Shown in pieces: positions 33,525-41,897 of a stretch of DNA of 64,000 bases. Each line of letters begins with the position of its first letter. Positions within the stretch are counted from its first letter, which is position 1. Origin of the DNA: DATARH01 sp036268425. Lineage in GTDB: Bacteria; Pseudomonadota; Alphaproteobacteria; ATCC43930; CGMCC-115725. The translations under genes and the position numbers were made by a program. The DNA is taken from contig DATAUE010000179.1 in the NCBI GenBank assembly GCA_036268425.1, forward strand, positions 124,001 to 188,000, read 5' to 3'. The notes under the pieces were generated by a model. That model was not told the origin of the DNA, did no database searches, and was given only the letters and a program-made list of their open reading frames with translations.

Positions 33525-34355
33525 ATGCGGCTCGGTGTTCATTTGCCCCATATCGGACAGAAGGCGAGCGCAGCGGCAATCCGCAGCGCCGCGGTGCAGG
33601 CCGAGGAACTCGGCTTTGCCGATGTCTGGGTCAGCGAGCACATCATCGTGCCGGGCGATCGGGCCTATCCTCCCTCAGCAATCTTCTGGGACCCGGTCCT
33701 GACCTTGACCTGGGCGGCGGCCTGCACCGATCGGGTCGGGCTTGGCACCAGCGTACTGGTGCTGCCGATGCGGCATCCGCTGCCGCTCGCCAAGGAACTG
33801 GCAACGCTGCAGAACCTGTCGGGCGGCCGGTTGATCCTCGGGGCCGGGGTCGGCTGGCTCGAAGCCGAGTTCGAGGCGCTTGGCGTGCCGTTCAACGAAC
33901 GCGGCCGGCGCATGGACGAAGGCATCGCGATGATGCGCGCCGTATGGTCCGAAGACCCGGTGACCTTTACGGCGATATACATTCCGGCATTGATCGACGG
34001 CATGCGCACCCTGCCGCGCCCGGAAAAGCCGATCCCGATCTGGATCGGCGGCACCTCCGAGCCGGCCTTGAAGCGGGCCGCGCGGCTCGACGGCTGGCAC
34101 GGCTCGCGCGCGACGCCGGAGCAGGCGGCGCCGATCATCCAGCGGCTGCGCGCCGCACGCCCCGAAAGCGGCTTCACGATCTCGCTGCGCTACGGCTGGG
34201 ACGGGCGCGACGATGCGGCGCTGCGTACCCGGCTCGAAGGCTATGCAGCAGTCGGGGTGCAGCATGTGCTGGTCGAGCCGCATGACCGCGAACTCGCCGA
34301 CTGGCTCCGGTCCGTCGAGCGCATCGCGAAAGCGGGCGAGGGGATGCTATCGTGA
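33525..34355 (+). CDS. LLM class oxidoreductase, TIGR03619 (F420-type) family
   Basis: 276 residues of the luciferase-like TIM barrel. MRLGVHLPHIGQKASAAAIR, LGFADVWVSEHIIVP, LGTSVLVLPMRHPLPLAKEL and GRLILGAGVGWLEAEFEALG are typical of the TIGR03619 subgroup, which is predicted to use coenzyme F420. Whether this organism makes F420 cannot be decided from the window, so FMN use is possible. The ATG is preceded by GGGAGACGAGGACC. The next gene is a second LLM protein 52 bases downstream on the same strand. Confidence 0.87.
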   Translation: MRLGVHLPHIGQKASAAAIRSAAVQAEELGFADVWVSEHIIVPGDRAYPPSAIFWDPVLTLTWAAACTDRVGLGTSVLVLPMRHPLPLAKELATLQNLSGGRLILGAGVGWLEAEFEALGVPFNERGRRMDEGIAMMRAVWSEDPVTFTAIYIPALIDGMRTLPRPEKPIPIWIGGTSEPALKRAARLDGWHGSRATPEQAAPIIQRLRAARPESGFTISLRYGWDGRDDAALRTRLEGYAAVGVQHVLVEPHDRELADWLRSVERIAKAGEGMLS

Positions 34356-34407
34356 CCGCAGGCCCGGAGCGCACGGCGCGCGGCAGCGCTCAGTGGAGCT
34401 TGGCACA

Positions 34408-35448
34408 ATGAAACTCTCGACCACCGTCAAATTCTCTGCCGGGCATACCGGCGTCGCGATGGACCTGGTGTGGGAGGCGGAGCGGCTGGGTTTTGACGCC
34501 GTGTGGGCCGGCGAAGCCTACGGCAGCGACGCGGTCAGTCCGATCGCCTGGGTGTTGGCGCGCACCAACCGCATCAAGGGCGGCACCAGCATCATGCAGA
34601 TGCCGGCGCGCACCCCCGCCTGCGCCGCCATGACTGCGATGACCTTGCAGGCGCTGTCCGGCGGCCGCTTTTTATGTGGCATCGGGCCGTCCGGGCCGCA
34701 GGTCATCGAAGGCTGGCACGGCGTGCCGTTTGGCAAGCCGCTTGCCCGCACCAAGGAATATGTCGGCATCATTCGCCAGGTGCTCGAACGCAAGGCGCCG
34801 CTCGAATACCACGGCGAACACTATGACATTCCCTATTCCGGGCCAGGCTCGACAGGGCTGGCGCGGCCATTGCGCAGCATCCTCCACGGCGATGCGAGTC
34901 TGAAAATCTACACAGCCTCGATATCGCCGGCTGGTTTGCGTACTGCCGGCGAGGTGGCGGACGGCGTGCTGCCGTATTTCATGTCGCCGGAAAAGGCCGA
35001 GACAATCGTCGGCCCGATCCAGGATGGCCGGGCGCGCGCCGGCAAGACGCGCGACCTGGCCGATTTCGACAACGCCCCTTACGTGCGGGTCAGCATGGGC
35101 GACGATCTTGCAAAATGCCGTGACGCGCTGCGCCCGGGACTTGCCTTCTACATCGGCGGCATGGGCGCGCGCAGCGCCAATTTCTACAACGATTTGACTC
35201 GTCGCATCGGCTACGAGGAAGCGGCGGCCGATATCCAGAACCTGTTTCTCGCGGGTAAACGCGATGCAGCCGCAGCCGCGGTGCCCGACAAGATGATCGA
35301 CGAGATTTCGCTGATCGGCCCACCCGACCGCATCCGCGATCGCCTGCAAGCGTGGCAGGACATCGCGAAAAAGAACTGGATCGGCTCGCTGGTGCTGGTC
35401 GGCGCGGATGCGGCGGCAATGCGCGTGGTGGCGGAGACGGTGTTTTAG
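34408..35448 (+). CDS. LLM class flavin/F420-dependent oxidoreductase
   Basis: 346 residues. MKLSTTVKFSAGHTGVAMDL, LGFDAVWAGEAYGSDAVSP, GGTSIMQMPARTPACAAMTA and GRFLCGIGPSGPQVIEGWHG define the F420-type luciferase-like group; the C-terminal part has MIDEISLIGPPDRIRDRLQ. ATG 34408 is chosen because the family N-terminus starts there and GGAG lies 9 bases upstream. It forms a pair with the gene at 33525, but the two proteins are not close paralogues. The substrate is unknown. Confidence 0.87.
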   Translation: MKLSTTVKFSAGHTGVAMDLVWEAERLGFDAVWAGEAYGSDAVSPIAWVLARTNRIKGGTSIMQMPARTPACAAMTAMTLQALSGGRFLCGIGPSGPQVIEGWHGVPFGKPLARTKEYVGIIRQVLERKAPLEYHGEHYDIPYSGPGSTGLARPLRSILHGDASLKIYTASISPAGLRTAGEVADGVLPYFMSPEKAETIVGPIQDGRARAGKTRDLADFDNAPYVRVSMGDDLAKCRDALRPGLAFYIGGMGARSANFYNDLTRRIGYEEAAADIQNLFLAGKRDAAAAAVPDKMIDEISLIGPPDRIRDRLQAWQDIAKKNWIGSLVLVGADAAAMRVVAETVF

Positions 35449-35494
35449 TAACCCTCGTTCGCGATCGTATGGCTTGTTGCCTTCGCCGGTCAAA

Positions 35495-35522
35495 TCATAT
35501 CATTATGGCCATAATGATATGA
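35495..35522. promoter_or_regulatory. 28-bp perfect palindrome, likely VapBC operator
   Basis: The half-site TCATATCATTATGG (35495-35508) is followed directly by its exact reverse complement (35509-35522). It ends 7 bases before the vapB ATG and its right arm overlaps the GAGGG ribosome-binding site. Toxin-antitoxin complexes of this class bind such palindromes to repress their own promoter. It is AT-rich against a GC-rich background, so it may also contain the -10 region. Confidence 0.85.
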
Positions 35523-35529
35523 GGGCCTA

Positions 35530-35784
35530 ATGGCGAGCATTATCACGATCAATCGACCGGACGTGGTCGCGCTGGTTGAAGAAGTGGCGGCGCGCGTAAC
35601 CCATGGCAACAAAACCGAAGCGGTCGCGATCGCCATGCGGCGGTTGCTAGAGGAAGATGCCCGCAGTAGTTCACTATTCGGCGCGCACCCCGGCTCGGTT
35701 AGGATCCATCACGGCGTCGATCTGATTGCCCCCGCGCTGGATACCGTTCCGGAGGCGGAGACGGGTCGAGAATTCGACCGATGA
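35530..35784 (+). CDS. vapB: VapB-type antitoxin
   Basis: 84 residues of the Rv0623-like VapB family: ITINRPDVVALVEEVAARV, HGNKTEAVAIAMRRLLEE, then a C-terminal tail that would wrap the toxin. The N-terminal strand and helices form a ribbon-helix-helix-like DNA-binding dimer. The stop overlaps the toxin start as ATGA. The palindrome just upstream is the probable autoregulatory site. Confidence 0.88.
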   Translation: MASIITINRPDVVALVEEVAARVTHGNKTEAVAIAMRRLLEEDARSSSLFGAHPGSVRIHHGVDLIAPALDTVPEAETGREFDR

Positions 35785-36209
35785 ATGATGCGTTGTTGCT
35801 GGATACTCACATTGTCTTGTGGCTCGATGCTGGAGACGATCGCTTGCGCCGGGACACCCGCGTCGTAATTGATGAGTGTCGGCGCAATGGCGGGACAATT
35901 TTTTTTAGCACTGTCAGCGCGTGGGAAATCGCGTTGCTTGTCGATACCGGACGGATCGATCTCGATATCCCGGTCGAAGAATGGGTCGAACGGTTTGTTC
36001 GGCGTCCCGGGATTGTGGTCGTCCCGCTAAGCCACCGAGCGGCGTGCCGTAGCTATCAGCTTCATCCGCTGCCGCATCGCGATCCGGCTGACCGCCTTTT
36101 GGTTGCGACCGCGATTGATCTGGGTTGTCCGCTGGTGACCTATGACGATCGCATCCTAGCCTTCGGAGCGCGTTACGGCAGCCAATATCGGTTCGCTGTC
36201 GGCGCCTGA
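35781..36209 (+). CDS. vapC: VapC PIN-domain toxin
   Basis: 142 residues with the PIN ribonuclease fold. Acidic metal-binding residues are in place: D8 (LLLDTHIVLW), E49 (VSAWEIAL), D101/D104 (HRDPADRLLVATA) and D122 (LVTYDDRIL). VapC toxins cleave tRNA or rRNA when freed from VapB. Coupled to the antitoxin gene by a 4-base overlap. All catalytic positions look intact, so the toxin is probably active. Confidence 0.9.
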   Translation: MNDALLLDTHIVLWLDAGDDRLRRDTRVVIDECRRNGGTIFFSTVSAWEIALLVDTGRIDLDIPVEEWVERFVRRPGIVVVPLSHRAACRSYQLHPLPHRDPADRLLVATAIDLGCPLVTYDDRILAFGARYGSQYRFAVGA

Positions 36210-36266
36210 GCTTGCTGTCGCGACAACAGAACGCTCGACGGCAAACCCGCATCGGCGCTTAGTGCG

Positions 36267-36298
36267 CGCTGCGATATCGGCCCGCTGCGATATCGGCC
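36267..36298. repeat. 16-bp perfect tandem duplication upstream of thrC
   Basis: CGCTGCGATATCGGCC is present twice in direct succession (36267-36282 and 36283-36298), ending 15 bases before the thrC start. Each copy contains the palindrome CCGATATCGG-like core GATATC. It may be a slippage product or a doubled regulator site. Confidence 0.85.
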
Positions 36299-36313
36299 AC
36301 AGCGGAGGCACGA

Positions 36314-37561
36314 ATGCCTGATTACGACTGGACCGGCGGCGAGCTGCCGACCTTTGTGACGCATCTCGAATGCAGCCTGACCGGCGAGCATTACCCGGCG
36401 GATACATTGCAAGCTCTGTCCAAGGCGGGGCGGCCGCTGCTGGTGCGCTATGACCTCGATGGCATCCGCCGCGCCCTGCCGCGCGAAAAGCTCGACGCGC
36501 GGCCGCAGACGCTGTGGCGCTATCGCGAAATGCTGCCGGTGCGGCGCCCCGAAAACATCGTGTCGCTCGGCGAAATCATCACGCCGCTGATCGCCTTGCC
36601 GCGGCTCGGCAAGACCGGCGAATTGCTGGTCAAGGACGAGGGGCGCTTGCCGACCGGGTCGTTCAAGGCGCGCGGGCTGGTCATGGCGGTGTCGATGGCG
36701 AAGGAACTCGGCGTTACAAGCATGGCGATGCCGACCAACGGCAATGCCGGGGCGGCGATGGCCGCCTATTGCGCGCGCGCCGGCATGGCGGCGACGGTGT
36801 TCTGCCCCGATGACACGCCGGCGGTGAATGTCCGCGAGATCGCGATGCAGGGGGCCGATGTCTATCTCGTCGACGGGCTGATCGATGATTGCGGCAAGCT
36901 CGTCGCCGAGGGTGAGAAGACGGTCGGCTGGTTCAACTGCTCCACCCTGCGCGAGCCGTACCGGATCGAAGGCAAAAAGACGATGGGCGTCGAACTGGCC
37001 GAGCAGCTCGGCTGGGAAATGCCCGATGTGATTTTTTATCCGACCGGTGGCGGCACTGGCATCATCGGCATGTGGAAGGCGTTTGCCGAACTCGAAGCGC
37101 TCGGTTGGATCGGGGCCAAGCGGCCGCGCATGGTGGTGGTGCAGGCGTCGGGCTGTGCGCCGATGGTTAAGGCCTGGGAAGACGGCGTCGAGCACGCGCC
37201 GCGCTGGCCGGATGCGCACACCTTCGCTGCCGGTATCCGGGTGCCGCAGGCGGTCGGCGATTTTCTGATCCTGCGGGCAGTGCGGGAAAGCGGCGGCTTT
37301 GCCATTGCCGTCGACGAGGCTGCGATTGCCGCGGCGTGGCGCGAAGTCGCGGCCGAGGAAGGCCTGCTGCTGTGCCCCGAGGGGGCTGCGACATATGCGG
37401 CCTATCGCCAGGCGGTGGAAGACGGGCGGGTGCGTGCCGGCGAGCGCGCGGTGCTGTTCAACTGCGCCAGCGGCCTCAAATATCCGATGCCGGAAGCAGG
37501 GACTCGGCTCAAGCTCGGCGGCCCGGTCGACTGGAGCCGAATGCAGCGCAATCCGAGGTAG
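36314..37561 (+). CDS. thrC: Threonine synthase
   Basis: 415 residues of the PLP fold-type II family. The lysine that binds PLP is K118 in PTGSFKARG, MPTNGNAGAAMAAYCARAG follows, and the phosphate-binding loop is PTGGGTGIIGMWKAF. The N-terminal LECSLTGEHYPADT segment is the Cys-containing leader common in this threonine-synthase branch. It converts O-phosphohomoserine to threonine. GGAGG precedes the ATG. No other thr genes are adjacent. A role as a related PLP lyase (diaminopropionate or threonine dehydratase-like) is less likely. Confidence 0.85.
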   Translation: MPDYDWTGGELPTFVTHLECSLTGEHYPADTLQALSKAGRPLLVRYDLDGIRRALPREKLDARPQTLWRYREMLPVRRPENIVSLGEIITPLIALPRLGKTGELLVKDEGRLPTGSFKARGLVMAVSMAKELGVTSMAMPTNGNAGAAMAAYCARAGMAATVFCPDDTPAVNVREIAMQGADVYLVDGLIDDCGKLVAEGEKTVGWFNCSTLREPYRIEGKKTMGVELAEQLGWEMPDVIFYPTGGGTGIIGMWKAFAELEALGWIGAKRPRMVVVQASGCAPMVKAWEDGVEHAPRWPDAHTFAAGIRVPQAVGDFLILRAVRESGGFAIAVDEAAIAAAWREVAAEEGLLLCPEGAATYAAYRQAVEDGRVRAGERAVLFNCASGLKYPMPEAGTRLKLGGPVDWSRMQRNPR

Positions 37562-37744
37562 CGGCGTCGCAGCATGCCCTTCTGGTAGCAATATTGATGC
37601 ATTTCGGATTTCCTCGCCCTCCCGGTTGTGCCAAAACGGGATAAATCAACGGACTCGCCGCGGTTGGCGCGGCAGAAACTGCGATCTGGAATCGCCAAAA
37701 CAACATGTTATGGTGCGCTCAAAGTCGCGGCAGCGGAGAGACAT

Positions 37745-39379
37745 ATGCCTGAAGCGGTGTGGAATGGGTTTCTGCGGTTGTCGCTGGTGTCGTGCCCCGT
37801 CCGTCTCGCGTTGGCTACAAACGAGTCGCATCTGATCCGGCTCGATCGGGTGAATGCCCGGACGGGAAACCCGGTAGCGCAGCAATTTGTCGATTCCCGA
37901 ACGGGCGACGTCGTCAACGCCGACGCGGTGATGCGAGCCTATCGCGGCACCGCGGCGGGACTGGTCGCGCTCAGCGACAGTGACCTCGAAGGGCTGGCAG
38001 GCGAGTCTCCGAATATCATCGACCTCGCCCAGTTCAGCCGGCATGGCCAGATCGACCGGGCCCGCTTCGACAGAAGTTATTACGTCTATCCCGATGGTCA
38101 GCTTGCAGCCGATACGCTCGATGCGTTGCGTCTGGCGATGCTGCGCAGCAACCGCGATGCGATCGCCTATGTCCGCATCGGCGACCGCGAGCGCATGGTG
38201 GTGATCCAGGCGCATGGCCCGGGCCTGATGCTGTCGACGTTGCGCCCGCCGCGCATTCTCGAACCCGCCGCTTTTGTCGAGCGGCCGGAAACCGCCATTC
38301 CGCCGGAGATGGTTGAAATCGCCGAGGGCATCATCGCCCGTCGTCTGTTCGACGACGATGCGAACGCAATGTTCGATCGCTACGAAGCCCGACTGCGGTC
38401 GCTGATCGAGAGCAAGGGCGCTTCTGTGCCAGCGGCAACCGCTGCCGCGCCCTCGCCAGTATCGGCGTCGCCGGTACCGGAACAGGTCGTCCTGGCGTCG
38501 CCACCCCCGCCGCCGCCTGCGCCCGAGTCGGTAATCGCAGCTCCGCCGCCGGAACCCGTCGTTACTGCGCCGCCGCCACCTCCACCACCGGAACCCGTTG
38601 TCGCGGCGCCGCCGCCTCCACCGCCGGAACCAGAACCGGAACCGGAAGTGGCTGTCGCGCCGCCGCCGCCGGCACCCGAGCCGGAACCCGAGGTCGCGGC
38701 AGCACCGCCGCCACCTCCTGCGCCGGAACCGGAACCCGAGCCGGAAGCTGCTGTGACGTCGCCACCGGCGCCCAGGCCCGAGCCGGAAGTCGCGTCGCCG
38801 CCGCCTCACCCAGAGCCGGAAATTGCTGCAGCACCGCCTGCACCCGAGCCGCCACCCGCCTCGCCGCCGGAACCGGCTCCGGAGATGCAAAGCGTCGCCG
38901 AACAGCGGGCGTTTACGTCGCCGCCGCCGGATGTCTCGGTCGAGCGCGAACTGCCCACCGAGATTCTGCTGCACATCATGGGTCTCGGCGACCGTCGGTT
39001 TGTCGAGCCGGGCTGGGCCGGTCATCCCGGAAGCCATCGCCAGATCGAGGCGATGAGTATCCGGCCGCGCGAAGACCTGGAGCCGAGCGCGATCGAGTTT
39101 CGCGTGTTCGCTCAGGAAGGCCGCGCCACGGCATGGGTCAGCAACGGCAATTACGCCGGCACCCGCGGCCGGCAACTGCCGCTGACCGGGTTCGCTGTGC
39201 GTCCGGCCCCGGAATTGCGCGACCGGTTCGACATCGTCTACGAAGGCTGCTTCTTCGATGGCGGCGTCGTCGGACCCAAGCGCAACGGCGAAATCTGCAC
39301 GTCGTCAGTGTCAAACGATCCGCTGGAAGCGGTGCGCGTCAGCATCGTCCAGCGCCGGATCGGCCCGGCACCGTTGTAA
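37745..39379 (+). CDS. Ku-like DNA end-binding protein with Pro/Glu-rich linker and ChW-like repeats
   Basis: 544 residues in three parts. Residues 1-~235 match bacterial Ku: AVWNGFLRLSLVSCPVRLAL, FDRSYYVYPDGQLA, MVVIQAHGPGLMLSTLRPP. Residues ~240-425 are a low-complexity linker of PPPPEPE-type repeats. Residues ~430-544 contain three short beta repeats with the G-W-x-x-x-G-x-x-G pattern (FVEPGWAGHPGSHRQIEAMS; ATAWVSNGNYAGTRGRQLPL), resembling clostridial ChW repeats. The usual lysine-rich Ku tail is missing. ATG 37745 is used because GGAGAG lies just upstream and the Ku domain starts there; an upstream ATG at 37628 adds an unrelated basic stretch. Ku bridges DNA ends for LigD-dependent repair; no ligD is visible in the window. 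The ChW assignment is my inference. Confidence 0.8.
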   Translation: MPEAVWNGFLRLSLVSCPVRLALATNESHLIRLDRVNARTGNPVAQQFVDSRTGDVVNADAVMRAYRGTAAGLVALSDSDLEGLAGESPNIIDLAQFSRHGQIDRARFDRSYYVYPDGQLAADTLDALRLAMLRSNRDAIAYVRIGDRERMVVIQAHGPGLMLSTLRPPRILEPAAFVERPETAIPPEMVEIAEGIIARRLFDDDANAMFDRYEARLRSLIESKGASVPAATAAAPSPVSASPVPEQVVLASPPPPPPAPESVIAAPPPEPVVTAPPPPPPPEPVVAAPPPPPPEPEPEPEVAVAPPPPAPEPEPEVAAAPPPPPAPEPEPEPEAAVTSPPAPRPEPEVASPPPHPEPEIAAAPPAPEPPPASPPEPAPEMQSVAEQRAFTSPPPDVSVERELPTEILLHIMGLGDRRFVEPGWAGHPGSHRQIEAMSIRPREDLEPSAIEFRVFAQEGRATAWVSNGNYAGTRGRQLPLTGFAVRPAPELRDRFDIVYEGCFFDGGVVGPKRNGEICTSSVSNDPLEAVRVSIVQRRIGPAPL

Positions 39380-39423
39380 GGCGCGGACCTACCGCCTGCG
39401 ACATCGCCAAAACGGCTGCATCG

Positions 39424-41013
39424 TCATAGGCGCAGTTGCCGTTCGAGTATGTCGGGCAGGTCGTTTTCGATCAGCACGACATCGCGGCCATCGAGATTGC
39501 GGTCGAGCCAGGTCCGGGCGTCGGCGAAGGTTGGGCACGAAACGACCGGGCGTTCCGGCGCGGCGGCCTCATAGGCGGTTACCAACGGCGCCACCCGGTG
39601 CGGCGCGACCGCCAGCAACACATCGACATGCTGCCCGGCGAGCCGCCCGATCCTAGCGTGCTCGGCGTCGTGCTCGCTGCCTAATTCGACCATTCCCGGC
39701 GTTACCAGAATGCGCCGGCCGCCGGGCCGTTGCAGCGTGTCGAGCAAGGCCAAGGCCGAGGCGAAACCCACCGGGTTCGAGTTGTAGGCGTCGTCAATGA
39801 CGATCGATCCGTCGCCCTGGCGCTTGACTTCGAGGCGATGGGCAATCTGCGGCGTGCTCTTGAGGCTGGCGACGACATCTTCCGGCGGCAGACCGAGCCG
39901 GCACGCGGCGACAAAGGCGAGCGCGACGTTGCGGCCCTGATGCAGACCGAATAGCGGCGCGCGCAATTCGTATTGTGCCCCCTGCCATGACACGGAGGCC
40001 ACGATGCCTTCCGGCTCCTGTCGCAGTGTCTCGATGACCAGTCCGGCGGCGGTCTCGGCGCCGACTGTCACCACCATGTCCCGATGCGTCTCGATGAATT
40101 CGCGCGGCCAGGCAAATTCCACAACATCGGCGGCAACGACGAGCGTGCCGTGCTGGTCGCGCACCGCCTCGGCCAGTTCGAACTTGGCGCGTGCCACTGC
40201 ATCGAGCGTTTTGAAGCGCTCGTAATGCGCCTTGCCGATCGCGGTGATGATGCCGAGTTGCGGCGGCGTCAACTCGCATAGCCGGCGGATCGAGCCGATG
40301 CCGTAAGCTCCCATCTCGACGACGAAATAGCGGTGATGTGGCGCGAGGCGCTCGCGGATGATGCGGGCGATGCCCATCGCGGTGTTGACGCTGCCCGGGG
40401 TGATCAGCGTCGGCCCGGCGGTCTCCAGCACATGCCCGAGGATGTGCTTGACCGATGTCTTGCCGTAGGAACCGGTGATCGCGACGACGGTCGGGACGAT
40501 GCGCTGCAACGCGGCGCGCGCCTCCTGCCAATACCGCGCTTGTACCCGCGCCTCGAACGGCGCCAGCAGCAGGTTGGCGGCCACCAGAGTCAGCGGCAAC
40601 AACTGCACCGCTACGATCCAGACCAGCACGATATCGGTCGCGAACACCGCGATCAGCCCGAGCACCACCGACAGGGCCAGCGCAATCGCGTAGATCCGCT
40701 TGGCCCGCGTCGTCATCACCAGCAGTTTTTTGGCGGTCTTGCGCGGGTCGGTTTCGAGCGCCGCAATGCCGACGCAGGCCGCACCGACCACCACGGCAAA
40801 GATGTTGGCCGTCGACATCCGGCCGAGCAGGATTTGCGCTACAAAAATTGCGGCGATCGCCAGCGACAACCGCCGGTCGAAGGTGCGGTTGCCGATCAGC
40901 CCGGCAACAAAGCGCCGCCCGTCATATTCCTCCTGCTGGAACAAATGCAGATAGGTCAGCAGGCGGCGCGCCGCGAAGGCGGCAAAGCCGAACAGAGCCA
41001 GAAAGGCGATCAC
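39424..41013 (-). CDS. Membrane-anchored Mur ligase family protein (MurF-like)
   Basis: 529 residues. The first ~150 residues contain about five hydrophobic helices (near 1-18, 50-65, 70-86, 107-127, 129-150), unlike soluble MurF. The rest is a Mur ligase: ATP loop ITGSYGKTSVKHIL (GSYGKTS at 181-187), GSVNTAMGIARII, VVEMGAYGIGSI, and DDAYNSNPVGFASAL. DAYNxNP is the hallmark of MurF, which adds D-Ala-D-Ala to the muropeptide. The gene begins with GTG that overlaps the stop of the upstream hydrolase (GTGA). Ddl is encoded divergently beside it. It may be an auxiliary MurF or a ligase for another peptide polymer. Confidence 0.83.
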   Translation of the reverse strand: MIAFLALFGFAAFAARRLLTYLHLFQQEEYDGRRFVAGLIGNRTFDRRLSLAIAAIFVAQILLGRMSTANIFAVVVGAACVGIAALETDPRKTAKKLLVMTTRAKRIYAIALALSVVLGLIAVFATDIVLVWIVAVQLLPLTLVAANLLLAPFEARVQARYWQEARAALQRIVPTVVAITGSYGKTSVKHILGHVLETAGPTLITPGSVNTAMGIARIIRERLAPHHRYFVVEMGAYGIGSIRRLCELTPPQLGIITAIGKAHYERFKTLDAVARAKFELAEAVRDQHGTLVVAADVVEFAWPREFIETHRDMVVTVGAETAAGLVIETLRQEPEGIVASVSWQGAQYELRAPLFGLHQGRNVALAFVAACRLGLPPEDVVASLKSTPQIAHRLEVKRQGDGSIVIDDAYNSNPVGFASALALLDTLQRPGGRRILVTPGMVELGSEHDAEHARIGRLAGQHVDVLLAVAPHRVAPLVTAYEAAAPERPVVSCPTFADARTWLDRNLDGRDVVLIENDLPDILERQLRL

Positions 41014-41780
41014 GCAATTTGCTCCAGAAATTCAGTCAGTCGTTGCGCAATCTGATGGCGCCCGTCGGTCAGTACGTCGAGATGGCCAAAACCGCGCATC
41101 ACGATCAGTCGCGATTGCGGCATCAGGGCGGTGAGCCGCTGGCCGATATCCGGCGGGGTCTCGCTGTCCCCGTCGCCGTAGACCAGCGCTACCGGGCAGC
41201 GCACCGCCCGCGCCGCCTCACTCAAATTCTCGGTCACCGCCTTGACCAGCACCGGGCGCAACGCCCCGGCCTGCTGATAGTCGGCGCTGCCGAAACGCGC
41301 CCGCAGCCGGTCGCGCGCCGGCCCTTCCGGGACGAACAGCCGCGCGGTGCGAAACGCCCGGCGCCGTGCCGCCAGCCGGGCGCGCGCCCATAGCGAGCGG
41401 TGCGGCGGCAATCCCGGCGCGGCAATCAGAAACATTCCGTCGAGCAGATCGGGGTGCCGCGCTGCAAGCTGCAACCCGACCCGGCAGCCGAACGAATGTG
41501 CCACCCAGACTCGCCGCATGCCCGTGACGCCGGCAAGCCACTCGGCGACAGCGTCGGCATAGTCCGCTGTGCCCCATGCGCCGGGTGGCGGCGGGGCGAC
41601 GCCAAACCCCGGCAGGTCCAACAGGTAGGAGCGGGTCGTGCGCGGCATGGCGCCGGCAAGCGGCAGCAGGTTGCGATGGCTCTGCCCCCAGCCATGCGCC
41701 CAGACCAGCGCCGTCGCGGCATCCGGCGAATCGCCGTCGCGGCGGAACACCGCAATTTCGCCGCCGCCGCCACGAACCAT
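41010..41780 (-). CDS. Alpha/beta-fold hydrolase
   Basis: About 256 residues from ATG 41780: oxyanion segment VWAHGWGQSHRN, nucleophile elbow VAHSFGCRVGL (Ser), acid in YGDGDSETPP and His in GFGHLDVL, so the Ser-Asp-His triad is complete. It could act as an esterase, amidase or lipase-like enzyme on a cell-wall intermediate, given that it is translationally coupled to the MurF-like gene. A longer frame up to 41957 runs over the divergent ddl gene and is not used. The start has a weak ribosome-binding site. Confidence 0.8.
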   Translation of the reverse strand: MVRGGGGEIAVFRRDGDSPDAATALVWAHGWGQSHRNLLPLAGAMPRTTRSYLLDLPGFGVAPPPPGAWGTADYADAVAEWLAGVTGMRRVWVAHSFGCRVGLQLAARHPDLLDGMFLIAAPGLPPHRSLWARARLAARRRAFRTARLFVPEGPARDRLRARFGSADYQQAGALRPVLVKAVTENLSEAARAVRCPVALVYGDGDSETPPDIGQRLTALMPQSRLIVMRGFGHLDVLTDGRHQIAQRLTEFLEQIA

Positions 41781-41897
41781 TTGCGGCGTCACGCCCGCAA
41801 GCCCTGTCGATTGTGCCGGCCGGCCTGCGGATTGTAGCTTTCGAGCGGGTTCATCACCTGACGAGATGCGAGCCGGTTGCGGGGATTGGGGTACAGG

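Noticed and set aside
36173..37591. 472-codon minus-strand frame opposite threonine synthase
   Set aside because: Shadow of thrC; composition is Arg/His-rich and no family features are visible.
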